A DNA stretch of 16,198 nt from an uncultured Enorma sp. (GTDB taxonomy: Bacteria; Actinomycetota; Coriobacteriia; Coriobacteriales; Coriobacteriaceae): the NCBI GenBank assembly GCA_905210055.1, contig CAJLVH010000030.1, positions 1 to 16,198 on the forward strand, in the 5' to 3' direction. The translations under genes were made by a program, and so were the position numbers. Below are positions 1-7,149 of this stretch, one piece after another. How positions within the stretch are numbered: the stretch's first letter is position 1; the number at the start of each line of letters is the position of its first letter. Below the pieces are notes generated by a model. It had not been told where the DNA came from, searched no databases, and worked only from the letters and a program-made list of their open reading frames with translations.

Positions 1-915
1 GGCGGCACCTGGGACGAGCTCATGCAGCTCGAGTACCTCATGAACAAGTTCGGCGACAGGGACCTCGAGGTCTACCTCATCCACGCCGCCGAGTGGAACG
101 TCTCCGGCCACAAGCGCATGACCGAGAAGTCCGTCGTCCTCACCGCCTCCGAGTCCGGCACCACGCCCGAGGTCCTCGAGGCCGTCAAGAAGATGAAGGA
201 GATGGGCATCCGCGTATATGCGATGACCAAGCCAACTGGCAAGATTGGTGAAGCGGTCGGCGTGGAGAACTGTATTGCAATGGCGTCAAGCCATGGCGAC
301 GGTGGCTGCGAGGGTGGGTATTACCTCGCAGACTGCTTCGGCTTGAGGCTCCTGTACCACCGCGGCTGCTTCCCCAAGTACGATCGCTTTATTGAGCAGA
401 CGAAAAACGTTTGGGCAGACCTCCTCGACATCCGCAAGAAGTTCGAGCCCAAGGCCGAGGAGCTCGCCAAGAAGTACGCCCTCGCTCCCTACACCATGTT
501 CATCGGCTCCGGCGCGCTCTGGGGCGAGACGATCCTCTTCGCCATGTGCATCCTCGAGGAGATGCAGTGGAAGCGCACCCGCTACATCACCTCGGCCGAC
601 TTCTTCCACGGCACCCTCGAGCTCGTGGAGCAGGGCGTCCCGGTGTTCCTGTTCAAGGGCGAGGACGAGTGCCGCAAGCTCGACGAGCGCGTCGAGGCCT
701 TCCTCACCAACTTCGCCGACCGCACCAAGGACGAGGACGTCGTGGTGATCGACACCGCCGAGTACGCCATCCCCGGCCTCGACGACGACTTCCGCGTCAT
801 CGTCTCCCCGTGGATCCTCACCATTCTCGTGACCGACCGCCTCGCTCGCTACTACGAGACGGTCACCAAGCACAACCTCAAGTATCGTCGTTACTATCAC
901 CAGTTCGACTACTAA
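1..915 (+). CDS. SIS-domain sugar-phosphate deglycase/isomerase, FrlB-like (5' end outside the window)
   Basis: The frame is open to the left edge, so the start is missing. Residues encoded from base 1 begin with Gly-Gly, which matches the CGGS turn near residue 30 of FrlB-family proteins, so roughly 30 residues are absent. Two SIS domains are visible: the first has ASESGTTPE, a variant of the phosphosugar-binding SHSGNTPE loop; the second has EEMQW followed by FFHG. Glu (559-561) and His (607-609) are 16 residues apart, the spacing of the catalytic Glu214/His230 pair reported for the fructose-aspartate-6-phosphate deglycase FraB. The C-terminus (YRRYYHQFDY) matches the RRYMWKVEY-type ending of the family. 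Expected role: cytoplasmic cleavage of a 6-phosphorylated Amadori product to glucose-6-phosphate and an amine; the substrate is unknown. Codon use is almost purely C-ending except at about 205-420. A terminator follows, so this is the last gene of an operon entering from the left. Confidence 0.85.
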   Translation, partial: GGTWDELMQLEYLMNKFGDRDLEVYLIHAAEWNVSGHKRMTEKSVVLTASESGTTPEVLEAVKKMKEMGIRVYAMTKPTGKIGEAVGVENCIAMASSHGDGGCEGGYYLADCFGLRLLYHRGCFPKYDRFIEQTKNVWADLLDIRKKFEPKAEELAKKYALAPYTMFIGSGALWGETILFAMCILEEMQWKRTRYITSADFFHGTLELVEQGVPVFLFKGEDECRKLDERVEAFLTNFADRTKDEDVVVIDTAEYAIPGLDDDFRVIVSPWILTILVTDRLARYYETVTKHNLKYRRYYHQFDY

Positions 916-960
916 GGGCTGCGCCTGGTAGCAGGCTTTGATAGACCAAGGTCGATGAAG

Positions 961-992
961 GGCGGCCGGGGGCTCGGCTCCCGGCCGCCTTT
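961..992 (+). terminator. Rho-independent terminator after the first SIS gene
   Basis: A perfect 10-bp GC stem (GGCGGCCGGG at 961-970 with CCCGGCCGCC at 980-989) encloses a 9-nt loop and is followed by only three T (990-992). It lies 45 bp after the SIS stop codon and just before the ribosome binding site of the next gene. The short T run makes it a modest terminator, but the stem is strong. Confidence 0.72.
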
Positions 993-1016
993 GTGCGCAT
1001 AAGCAGGGGGATACAC

Positions 1017-1886
1017 ATGGATACGGGTCGTCGCATGAACACGGGATACCTTTGGCTGCTGGGCACGGCGGTTGCATGGAGCTTTTCGGGTGTCTTCACG
1101 AAGCTTAATAGCCAGCCGGGATTCCTCATCAGCGCGGTCTCGTCCGTCGTCGCCCTGTTGTTCTATTTCATCATCATCCGACCCACGATCCGCGTGTCGA
1201 AGCTCGTGGTGGCGGCAGGGCTCGCATCGTACTTCATGGGCATCACCTTCACGTACGCCAACAAGCTCACGAGCGTGGGAAGCGCCATCGTGCTCCAGTA
1301 CAGCTCCATGGCGTTTGTAGCGCTTTACGAGGCTATCGAGCAGCGGAAGGTTCCGCCGGCGCGCAAGGTGTTCGTCATCGTCATGGCGCTTACCGGTATG
1401 GTCGTGTTCTTCTTCGACAGTCTCTCGCCGGAAAATGTGCTGGGGAATCTCCTGGCGATCATCTCAGGCGCTTTTTTCGGCCTCATGTTCTTCTTGAACG
1501 CCAAGCGCGGGTCGTCGCCCGTGACGTCGGCGATGATCAGCTGCGCGATCTCCGTGTTGCCCGGACTGCTCTACATTCCACAGCTTCCGCAGGTGAAGCC
1601 GCATGAGTGGGGGCTCATGGCCGCCGGCGGCATCGTGTGCTCCGGCCTTGCGAACGTATGCTTCTCGCGGGGCATCATGCGGGCGAACCCGCTTACCGCG
1701 AACCTCATCACCATGCTCGAGGTCGTGTTTGCCCCCACCTGGGCATTCGTCTTCTTCCACGAGAACTTCGGGCGATTCGCGCTCGCGGGCACGCTGCTCA
1801 TCATCGGCAGCATCATCGTGAATCTCGTGCTCGAGCAGCGCGAGAAGGATGCGGCTGCCCAGCCCTCACCCGAGCTTGCGATGTGA
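1017..1886 (+). CDS. DMT-superfamily permease with two EamA domains
   Basis: This is a 289-residue, very hydrophobic protein with about ten predicted membrane segments arranged as two repeated EamA halves, the standard drug/metabolite transporter layout and length. The N-terminal segment GTAVAWSFSGVFTK is typical of the first helix, and the second half begins near GNLLAIISGAFFGLMFFLNAKR. EamA proteins move small metabolites, amino acids or sugars across the cytoplasmic membrane; substrate and direction cannot be told from sequence. The ATG at 1017 was chosen because AGGGGG (1005-1010) sits 6 nt upstream; an in-frame GTG at 993 abuts the terminator and lacks such a site, and the ATG at 1035 is a weaker alternative. 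The gene stands alone between a terminator and a repeat, converging on the next gene. Export of a pathway end product or amine is possible but is only a guess. Confidence 0.88.
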   Translation: MDTGRRMNTGYLWLLGTAVAWSFSGVFTKLNSQPGFLISAVSSVVALLFYFIIIRPTIRVSKLVVAAGLASYFMGITFTYANKLTSVGSAIVLQYSSMAFVALYEAIEQRKVPPARKVFVIVMALTGMVVFFFDSLSPENVLGNLLAIISGAFFGLMFFLNAKRGSSPVTSAMISCAISVLPGLLYIPQLPQVKPHEWGLMAAGGIVCSGLANVCFSRGIMRANPLTANLITMLEVVFAPTWAFVFFHENFGRFALAGTLLIIGSIIVNLVLEQREKDAAAQPSPELAM

Positions 1887-1952
1887 GTGGGACTAAGAGA
1901 CCTGGTGCCAAAGTCCCAAAGTGGGACTAAGAGACCTGGTGCCAAAGTCCCA
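1887..1952. repeat. Tandem 32-bp direct repeat with internal inverted arms
   Basis: Two identical 32-bp copies lie at 1887-1918 and 1921-1952, separated by AA (period 34). Each copy starts with TGGGACT and ends with AGTCCCA, perfect 7-bp inverted arms around an identical 17-nt core (1895-1911, 1929-1945). The right arm of copy 1 and left arm of copy 2 can also pair across AAG. The array fills the whole gap between two convergent genes: it starts right after the DMT stop codon and ends 1 base before the stop of the - strand gene. It may serve as a bidirectional transcription end or be a REP-like intergenic repeat; there is no T run. Confidence 0.9.
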
Positions 1953-1953
1953 G

Positions 1954-3048
1954 TTATGCGTCGTGTTTGCGGCGGTAGGCTTCCGTCTTGCTCGAGACGA
2001 TGCGTTCGAAACGGCGCATGAGCGGATGCTCGTCCTCGCAATCGAGCTCCGCCATGGCTCGCGCGCAGAGGTATTGGAAGGGCGCGACGAGCGCGATAGG
2101 CGAGATGAGCTCGCTCACCGCATGCCCCTCGGCGGCGATTATCCGCGCGCCCTCACTCGGCCGCGTGCTCACCAGAAACGCGCGATCGGTCACCTCGCGC
2201 ACCGCGCGCCAGATATCGAAGGCGCGGCCAGGTGCCGCGTCGGTATCGATGACGAACACCGTATAGGCAGGCGTGAGCTGCATGTTTGGACCGTGGATGA
2301 ATTCCTCGGGTTCATAGGTGATCGCGGGCACCTTGAGCGTTTCCTGGATCTTGAGGGCGCCTTCGAGCGCCGTCGCATAGTTCGGTCCATCACCGAGCAC
2401 GAAGGTGGGGCCGGGCGAGAGGAAGGACAGCTCGTCCGCGGTAAAGACCTCTTCCATACGCGTGGCGAGCGCGCCGTGGAGCGCGGCGGCTGCCTCAAGC
2501 TCCGCCATCCAGCGTCCCAGCGCGTCCGCGGTGATCGCGCCCATGCCTTCCGCGCAGGTGAGTGCGAACAGAGCGAGAAACTCCATGAGGGTGACGAGCC
2601 CCACCGTCACGAAGCCCACCGTTTCCACACCAACGCCGTAGTCCACGACCGTGTCGGCGTGTTCACGTACGTCTGCCTCGACGTTGCCGGTGAGCACGAT
2701 AGTCTCGTGTCCCAGCCCGCTTGCCGTGTCGAGTGCGGCGATGATATTCGTGCTGCTGCCGCTCTGCGACACCATGACCTCGAAGGCGGGCGGCATCGCC
2801 GCTCCATAGCGCACATAGCTCCCGGGAGTCACTACATCGACGCGTACAGAGAGCACGTGCTCCATGAAGGGTTGCATGGCGCGGCAGGCATGGTAGGAAG
2901 AGCCGCAGGCGACGAGGCGCATACCTGCCGCAACGGCGGCACGGTAGCGTTCGGCGAGCGCGCCGCAAAGCTCCCCACGCCGCCTCACATTCTCGTTGAG
3001 CCTCACCGGACATTCGCGAACGTAATCGAGCATCGTCATACCGCTCAT
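1954..3048 (-). CDS. SIS-domain isomerase resembling the GlmS isomerase half (no glutaminase domain)
   Basis: This 364-residue protein has two SIS domains. The first carries ACGSSYHA (Cys48-Gly-Ser-Ser) and VSQSGSSTNI, the sugar-phosphate loops of GlmS-type isomerases. The second carries ALEGALKIQET and EEFIHGP, with Glu236 and His252 16 residues apart, the spacing of the GlmS Glu488/His504 pair. There is no N-terminal Cys-type glutaminase domain, so it is not a full glucosamine-6-phosphate synthase. A role in aldose-ketose isomerisation, deamination or deglycation of an amino-sugar phosphate in the cytoplasm is expected; substrate unknown. On its strand GGGAGG lies 6 nt before the chosen ATG; internal ATGs follow within six codons. 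It is divergent from the GntR operon, which suggests regulation by one of those regulators. It is the only - strand gene in the window. Confidence 0.85.
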   Translation of the reverse strand: MSGMTMLDYVRECPVRLNENVRRRGELCGALAERYRAAVAAGMRLVACGSSYHACRAMQPFMEHVLSVRVDVVTPGSYVRYGAAMPPAFEVMVSQSGSSTNIIAALDTASGLGHETIVLTGNVEADVREHADTVVDYGVGVETVGFVTVGLVTLMEFLALFALTCAEGMGAITADALGRWMAELEAAAALHGALATRMEEVFTADELSFLSPGPTFVLGDGPNYATALEGALKIQETLKVPAITYEPEEFIHGPNMQLTPAYTVFVIDTDAAPGRAFDIWRAVREVTDRAFLVSTRPSEGARIIAAEGHAVSELISPIALVAPFQYLCARAMAELDCEDEHPLMRRFERIVSSKTEAYRRKHDA

Positions 3049-3147
3049 GGAAGACCTCCCGCCATCTACGGATTGGAATTGGTATTAAATTTACTCGAAT
3101 AGATATAGTTACAACAAGCACGAATAAGCATGAAACGGAGAGCGGTC
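3049..3147. promoter_or_regulatory. Divergent promoter/operator region between SIS isomerase and regulator operon
   Basis: This short AT-rich island lies between divergent genes. On the + strand TTGGTA (3079-3084), a 17-bp spacer and GATATA (3102-3107) form a possible promoter. On the - strand TTTAAT (complement of 3084-3089) resembles a -10 box, with TTGTAA (complement of 3109-3114) 19 bp upstream. The segment TTGGTATTAAAT (3079-3090) resembles TTGGTATGAAAA (5278-5289) before the PTS operon, so it may be a shared operator for the neighbouring GntR proteins. The promoter boxes are matched by eye and are modest. Confidence 0.5.
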
Positions 3148-3627
3148 ATGAACGAGCCTCAAGCGGTCGGCGATGCCTTCGAGGCGACCCGCACCATTCT
3201 CGCGCCGATGACGATGTTCGGTATCCCCGAGGTGCTGCTCGATGAGGCCAGGGGGTTATGGTGCATCCGTCAGCCCGGTGCGCCGAAGCCGACCATTTAC
3301 CGCTGCGAGGACGTTGCCGCGTGCGAGATCGTCGAGATCGAACCCGAGCGCGCGGAGGCGCCGGATGGCCTCAAGGGCGTCGGCGAGATCGTCATGAACC
3401 CCATGGCCGTCTCGCGCGGAAACGCCCTGCGCCGCGGGAACCGCATCCTCGGCGTCGTCGTTCAGGTGACCGTGCACAGGCCAGATGCCGCGCCCGTCGA
3501 GGTGAACATCAAGCTCTGGCTGCGCCAGCTCAAGCGCGGCACGCGGGCGTACCGCAACGTCATGGAGAGCGCCCGCGAGCTCAAAGGTGTCTTCGATGAG
3601 ATGATAGCGGGGCAGGGAAATGGCTAA
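3148..3627 (+). CDS. Small protein of unknown function in the GntR operon
   Basis: The product is 159 residues and I do not recognise it with confidence. It has no signal peptide, membrane segment or Cys cluster and looks soluble. Its middle, with a DEARGLWCIRQ segment followed by a YRCEDVAACEIVE segment, faintly recalls the beta-rich core of DUF4428-type proteins, without their zinc ribbon; this is a weak impression. The C-terminal part (KLWLRQLKRGTRAYRNVMESARELKGVFDEM) is basic and probably helical. The ATG at 3148 was chosen because GGAGAG (3137-3142) lies 5 nt upstream; an in-frame ATG at 3130 has no ribosome binding site. The gene overlaps the following GntR gene by 8 bp, so the two are translated together, and the short protein may act with the regulator or sense the same signal. 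Confidence 0.8.
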   Translation: MNEPQAVGDAFEATRTILAPMTMFGIPEVLLDEARGLWCIRQPGAPKPTIYRCEDVAACEIVEIEPERAEAPDGLKGVGEIVMNPMAVSRGNALRRGNRILGVVVQVTVHRPDAAPVEVNIKLWLRQLKRGTRAYRNVMESARELKGVFDEMIAGQGNG

Positions 3628-4402
3628 GCGCGTCGAGGTCTCTCCCTTCGATAGGGCATACGAGGGCATCCTGGAATACATCGACGCACACGGGCTTTCC
3701 GAGGGCGACCGTCTTCCCTCCGAGCGCGAGCTATGCGTCACCCTCGACGTCTCCCGCACGACGCTGAGAAGCGCCCTTGCCGAGCTCTCGGCGCACCATA
3801 TCGTCGATTGCAAGCCCGGTGCGGGCAGCTTCGTGTGCCCGCCCCTTCCGACCATCCACCTCGACGACCTCTCGGGTTTCAGCGAGATCGTCCACAAGAT
3901 CGGGAAGACGCCGGTCTCGCACGTCGTATGGAAGGGCGTCATCGCCTGTCCGGACGACATCGCGCCCCGTCTTGCTCTTGCCGCTGGCGACCCTGTGTTC
4001 CAGCTCAGGCGCGTGCGCTGCGTCGAAGACGAGGCGGTCTGCCTCGAGACGTCGTTCGTCTCGGTGCGTGCGTGCCCGGGAATCGAGGCCATCGATTTTT
4101 CGAAGGAATCGCTCACGGCAACCCTGGAGAGCCGCTACGGTATGCCCACCGTGCACACGTCGCTCACGGTCTCGGTGGGACGCGCTTCGAAAGATGAGGC
4201 GGCGCTCCTGTCTATCCCCGCGCGCGACCTCATCTTCTTCGAACGAGGCATGCGCACGGACGACGATCTGTCGCCGGTTGAATACTATGAGTCGCTGTAC
4301 GTGCCCGAGCGCTTCGGCATCGTATGCAACACCGTGTTCAAGCAGCCCGCGCTTGCATCGGCGGGCTCGGAGGGAGGTGCGGCGCATGGCCAAGGGCTAT
4401 AG
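3620..4402 (+). CDS. GntR-family regulator with UTRA ligand domain (first of an overlapping pair)
   Basis: This 260-residue protein has an N-terminal winged helix-turn-helix (about residues 8-75) with the GntR signature GDRLPSERELCVTLDVSRTTLRSALAEL and the wing tip GAGSF, followed by a UTRA effector domain (about 95-245). HutC/FarR-type members bind palindromic operators as dimers and usually release DNA on binding a sugar phosphate or amino-acid derivative. The C-terminal tail after residue 245 is low in structure. The ATG is 8 bp inside the preceding gene, and the stop overlaps the next regulator by 17 bp, so three genes are translationally coupled. Likely targets are its own divergent promoter and the PTS operon downstream, which share a TGGTAT motif; this link is an inference. 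Confidence 0.93.
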   Translation: MAKRVEVSPFDRAYEGILEYIDAHGLSEGDRLPSERELCVTLDVSRTTLRSALAELSAHHIVDCKPGAGSFVCPPLPTIHLDDLSGFSEIVHKIGKTPVSHVVWKGVIACPDDIAPRLALAAGDPVFQLRRVRCVEDEAVCLETSFVSVRACPGIEAIDFSKESLTATLESRYGMPTVHTSLTVSVGRASKDEAALLSIPARDLIFFERGMRTDDDLSPVEYYESLYVPERFGIVCNTVFKQPALASAGSEGGAAHGQGL

Positions 4403-5141
4403 CAGCGCGCCGTGGCTCAACGAGAACGCCGCCGGGATCAATCTGCCACTCTACCTGCGCATCAGGCGTATCATACGCGAGAAGATCAACAGTGGGGAGT
4501 TCACGCCCGGCGCGGCGATACCTTCGGAATCCGACCTCTCGCAGCAGTACAACACGACGAAGCTCACCATACGCAATGCCATCGACGGCCTCATCGACGA
4601 GGGGCTGCTCTTCCGTGTGCAGGGCAAGGGTACATTCGTCACGCACGGCCTCAGCGCGAACAGCTCGTCGCACGGCCCCCGGGGCTTCCGTGCGAGTCAG
4701 GGCGATATGCGGCACCGTCCGAGCGTACGGGTGCTCGAGACCTCGATTCGGCCGGTGGGCGCGCACTATGCGCGGCTCTTCGACGTCTCCTCCGAAGGCG
4801 ATCTCTACCAGGTGCGCCGCCTGAACTGCGTGGACGACGAGCCCTTCGCGATCGAGACCGCGCTCGTCCCCTGCGAGCTTTTCCCCGGCATCGAGACCGT
4901 GGACATCTCGCTGTTCAGCCTCTATGAGTTCTATGCCCTGCGCGGGCATGAGGTCGTGCGCGCCATTGAGGATCTTCAGGTGTGCGAACTCAAGCCGCGC
5001 GAGGCGCAGCTGCTACGCGGGAGCGTGGGCGATCCGGCGCTCGGGATCCGCTGCGTGAGTTACGACGCTGCCGGGCGTGCGCTCGAGTACGTAACGTCGG
5101 TCGCGATCGGCGAGCACGCTCGCTATTCCGTATCGCAGTAG
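4386..5141 (+). CDS. GntR-family regulator with UTRA ligand domain (second of the pair)
   Basis: This is a 251-residue HutC-type regulator. A winged helix-turn-helix (about residues 18-88: LPLYLRIRRIIREKI, then IPSESDLSQQYN and VQGKGTFV) is followed by a UTRA domain (about 100-245). The ATG at 4386 was chosen because GGGAGGT lies about 8 nt upstream and the N-terminus then has normal family length; the frame stays open far upstream only because it shadows the previous gene. It overlaps that gene by 17 bp. It is the same family as its neighbour but clearly diverged, including in the helix-turn-helix, so the two may bind different operators or answer to different ligands. E. coli frl is also controlled by a GntR/UTRA protein (FrlR), which fits the FrlC-PTS operon starting 201 bp downstream. 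Confidence 0.93.
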   Translation: MAKGYSSAPWLNENAAGINLPLYLRIRRIIREKINSGEFTPGAAIPSESDLSQQYNTTKLTIRNAIDGLIDEGLLFRVQGKGTFVTHGLSANSSSHGPRGFRASQGDMRHRPSVRVLETSIRPVGAHYARLFDVSSEGDLYQVRRLNCVDDEPFAIETALVPCELFPGIETVDISLFSLYEFYALRGHEVVRAIEDLQVCELKPREAQLLRGSVGDPALGIRCVSYDAAGRALEYVTSVAIGEHARYSVSQ

Positions 5142-5201
5142 CGCTGCGTGCAGGGCACGATGGTGGAAGAGGTGATGGGGTGTTATATACCGCTTATCGA
5201 C

Positions 5202-5307
5202 TTTTTCATACCACTTGGCGTGTTCCACACGTACCTGCGTTTCCGAGCGTTGCCGAAGGTTTATGCTAATTCCTGTTTTGGTATGAAAAACGTCCGACTT
5301 ATATAGA
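5202..5307 (+). promoter_or_regulatory. Promoter and paired operator half-sites before the FrlC-PTS operon
   Basis: TTTTTCATACCA (5202-5213) and TGGTATGAAAAA (5279-5290) are perfect 12-bp inverted copies 65 nt apart. The right copy overlaps a possible -35 box TTGGTA (5278-5283), with TATAGA (5302-5307) 18 bp on, or TATATA at 5300-5305, as a -10 box. Between them CGTGT-TCC-ACACG (5219-5231) is a further small palindrome, and an imperfect GGTGT/ATACC pair lies near 5178-5191. A repressor bound at the right copy would block the polymerase, and the spacing would allow a DNA loop. Nothing else was seen in the 201-bp gap. Confidence 0.55.
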
Positions 5308-5342
5308 ACGTACGAGTCGACAATCGCGAAAGGGGAGGAGCA

Positions 5343-6197
5343 ATGATCGGCGACAGCTGGTATATCGCGGCGATGAACTGCCATTACCGCTTCTTTTCCC
5401 TGGAATCGTTCTTCAAGGACGCGAGCGACGCTGGCTATCCGGCCGTCGAGGTGTGGTGTGGACCCATGCACTTCGCGCTCGACTGGGCGCGCCACGACGA
5501 CCCGCAGGTCCTCACCGAGCTTGCGAATCGCTACGGCGTGAAGATCATCGGCATCTGCCCCGAGCAGACGAACCCCAAGCCCGCGAACATGGCCTCGCGC
5601 GGCGAGGAAGCGCAGGAGCGTACCTTCGCTACGTTCAAGAACGTCATCGACATCGCACGCGATACGCAGGCGGGAAAGATCGTCGTCACGAGTGGCTGGG
5701 GCTATCTCGACGAGCCGCGCGAAGACGCTTGGGAGCGGAGTGTGCAGATGCTCCGCAGGGTCGTCTCCTACGCGGCGGAGCAGGGCGTCACGCCCGCCAT
5801 CGAGGCGCTCCAGTGCGACGAGACGAACCTTGTACGCTCGGCTGAAGAGCTCGAGCAGCTGCTCGACGATGTCCACGACGAGCACCTGGCCGTCTGTCTC
5901 GATCTCGGCGCCGCCTGGCGCGCGGGTGACTCCATCGATGGGTACTTCAAGCGCTTCGGCGAGCGCGTGCAGCACCTTCACTTCTCGGACATCGGTGCCG
6001 AAAGCCATCTCGCGTGGGGCGACGGCGCCCGCGACATGGCGGCAGACCTCGCTGCGCTCGAGCGCGGCGGCTATACCGGTCCCATAAGCTTCGAGATCGT
6101 CAACTCGCGTTATCACACCGATCCAGCTACTGCCCTCGTGCAGTCGGCTCGGCAGTACGAAAAGGCTCTCGACACGGTAAAGGAGGTGTACCAATGA
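5343..6197 (+). CDS. frlC: FrlC-like sugar isomerase/epimerase (AP endonuclease 2 TIM barrel)
   Basis: The 284-residue product matches the length and landmarks of E. coli FrlC, fructoselysine 3-epimerase: DASDAGYPAVEVWCG near residue 23, IIGICPE near 73, and a barrel with four metal ligands typical of D-tagatose/psicose 3-epimerases. Predicted ligands are Glu154 (AIEAL), Asp187 (CLDLG), His213 (HLHFSD) and Glu251 (SFEIV), spaced almost as in those enzymes. It is expected to interconvert C3 epimers of a ketose or ketosamine, letting psicosamines enter the fructosamine path. GGGGAGG precedes the ATG. It is the first gene of the PTS operon and overlaps the EIIA start by ATGA. In E. coli the enzyme acts on the free compound, so pairing with a PTS that delivers a phosphorylated one is odd. 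The general family is certain; the frlC label is likely but not proven. Confidence 0.85.
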   Translation: MIGDSWYIAAMNCHYRFFSLESFFKDASDAGYPAVEVWCGPMHFALDWARHDDPQVLTELANRYGVKIIGICPEQTNPKPANMASRGEEAQERTFATFKNVIDIARDTQAGKIVVTSGWGYLDEPREDAWERSVQMLRRVVSYAAEQGVTPAIEALQCDETNLVRSAEELEQLLDDVHDEHLAVCLDLGAAWRAGDSIDGYFKRFGERVQHLHFSDIGAESHLAWGDGARDMAADLAALERGGYTGPISFEIVNSRYHTDPATALVQSARQYEKALDTVKEVYQ

Positions 6198-6619
6198 GAC
6201 ACATGGTCATCGCATCGCATGCGCACTTCGCTGCCGGCATCTCCGAGGCGCTTTCCTTCCTGGGAGGCGGCGCGGGCGTCGACATCAAGGTCATCTGCGC
6301 ATTCGTCGACGGGGCGAACGACATCGCCCAGGAGGTTGCGAACACGCTGGCCGAGATTCCCGCGGAGGACGAGGTACTCGTCTGCACCGACATCTTCGGC
6401 GGGAGCGTGAACAACGAGTTCACGAACGTCCTTCAGCAGCGTGAGAACATCCACCTCGTGACGAACATGAACCTGCCGCTTCTGATCTCGCTTTTGTTCT
6501 CCATCAACGAGCCCGATCTGGCAGCAGCGATTCGCGTCGCCGTCTCGACCGACGAGGTGCGGCCGAAGTACTGCAACGATGAGCTGGCTGCGCTTAACGC
6601 GGACGACGAGGAATTCTAG
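6194..6619 (+). CDS. PTS mannose-family EIIA component
   Basis: The protein is 141 residues, the normal size of a free EIIA-Man domain. It begins MRHMVIASHAHFAAGI, where His9 corresponds to the phosphorylated His10 of ManX, and it has DIFGGS with Asp66 where ManX has Asp67 next to the active site. It accepts phosphate from HPr and passes it to EIIB in the cytoplasm. The start follows AGGAGGT and overlaps the stop of the epimerase gene by 4 bp, so translation is coupled. EIIA and EIIB are separate genes here, as in the gfrAB and levDE type systems, rather than fused as in E. coli ManX. Confidence 0.95.
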   Translation: MRHMVIASHAHFAAGISEALSFLGGGAGVDIKVICAFVDGANDIAQEVANTLAEIPAEDEVLVCTDIFGGSVNNEFTNVLQQRENIHLVTNMNLPLLISLLFSINEPDLAAAIRVAVSTDEVRPKYCNDELAALNADDEEF

Positions 6620-6640
6620 TAACGGAAAAGGAGGGGAAAG

Positions 6641-7111
6641 ATGATTCTTCTAACGCGCGTCGACCATCGCCTTCTACATGGACAGGTGGCGACCTCGTGG
6701 GTGGGTACGCTCGGTGCCGACTGCATCTTCTGCGTCGGTGACCACGTGGCGAACGATCCCGTGTGGAAGACCACGCTCAAGCTCGGCAAGCCCGCCGGCT
6801 GCAAGCTCGTGATCAAGGACATGGCGCATGCCATCGAGGCGATCAACAGCGGTGTGACCGACAAGTACAAGATGATCATCTGCGTGCAGACCATCGCCGA
6901 GGCAAAGCAGCTCATCGATGGATGCCCGCAGATCAAGAGTCTTAACCTCGGCAACACCAAGGAGTCCCCGACGACGAAGACCATCGCTCGTCAGGTGTTC
7001 CTCGAGCCCGAGGAGGAGGAAATCCTCCGCGAGCTCGGCTCTAGGGGCATCGAGGTCGAGATCCGCGGGCTCGCTGAAGAGCCCAAGGTGGACGCCCTCA
7101 AGCTCATCTAG
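6641..7111 (+). CDS. PTS mannose-family EIIB component
   Basis: This 156-residue EIIB-Man/Sor domain starts with LTRVDHRLLHGQVATSW, the family signature; His13 is the expected phosphohistidine (His15 in many members). It takes phosphate from EIIA and hands it to the sugar bound by EIIC/EIID at the membrane. AAAGGAGG lies about 6 nt before the ATG, and the gene follows EIIA after 21 bp. Length and motifs are complete. Substrate specificity is not set by this subunit. Confidence 0.96.
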   Translation: MILLTRVDHRLLHGQVATSWVGTLGADCIFCVGDHVANDPVWKTTLKLGKPAGCKLVIKDMAHAIEAINSGVTDKYKMIICVQTIAEAKQLIDGCPQIKSLNLGNTKESPTTKTIARQVFLEPEEEEILRELGSRGIEVEIRGLAEEPKVDALKLI

Positions 7112-7149
7112 GGTAATCGCCATGCTCCCATGTGATTGGAGGTAGACGC

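Noticed and set aside
993..1016. GTG at 993 as start of the DMT gene
   Set aside because: It directly abuts the upstream terminator hairpin and has no ribosome binding site; AGGGGG at 1005-1010 serves the ATG at 1017.
1887..1952. CRISPR array
   Set aside because: Only two repeat copies separated by 2 bases, with no spacers and no cas genes.
1954..3048. Calling the - strand SIS gene glmS
   Set aside because: The N-terminal glutaminase domain of glucosamine-6-phosphate synthase is absent and the protein is only 364 residues.
1921..3102. Long + strand open frame opposite the SIS isomerase
   Set aside because: The - strand product has clear SIS motifs and a good ribosome binding site; the + strand product is a low-complexity shadow starting inside the tandem repeat.
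3130..3147. ATG at 3130 as start of the unknown small gene
   Set aside because: No Shine-Dalgarno sequence lies before it, while GGAGAG is well placed for the ATG at 3148.
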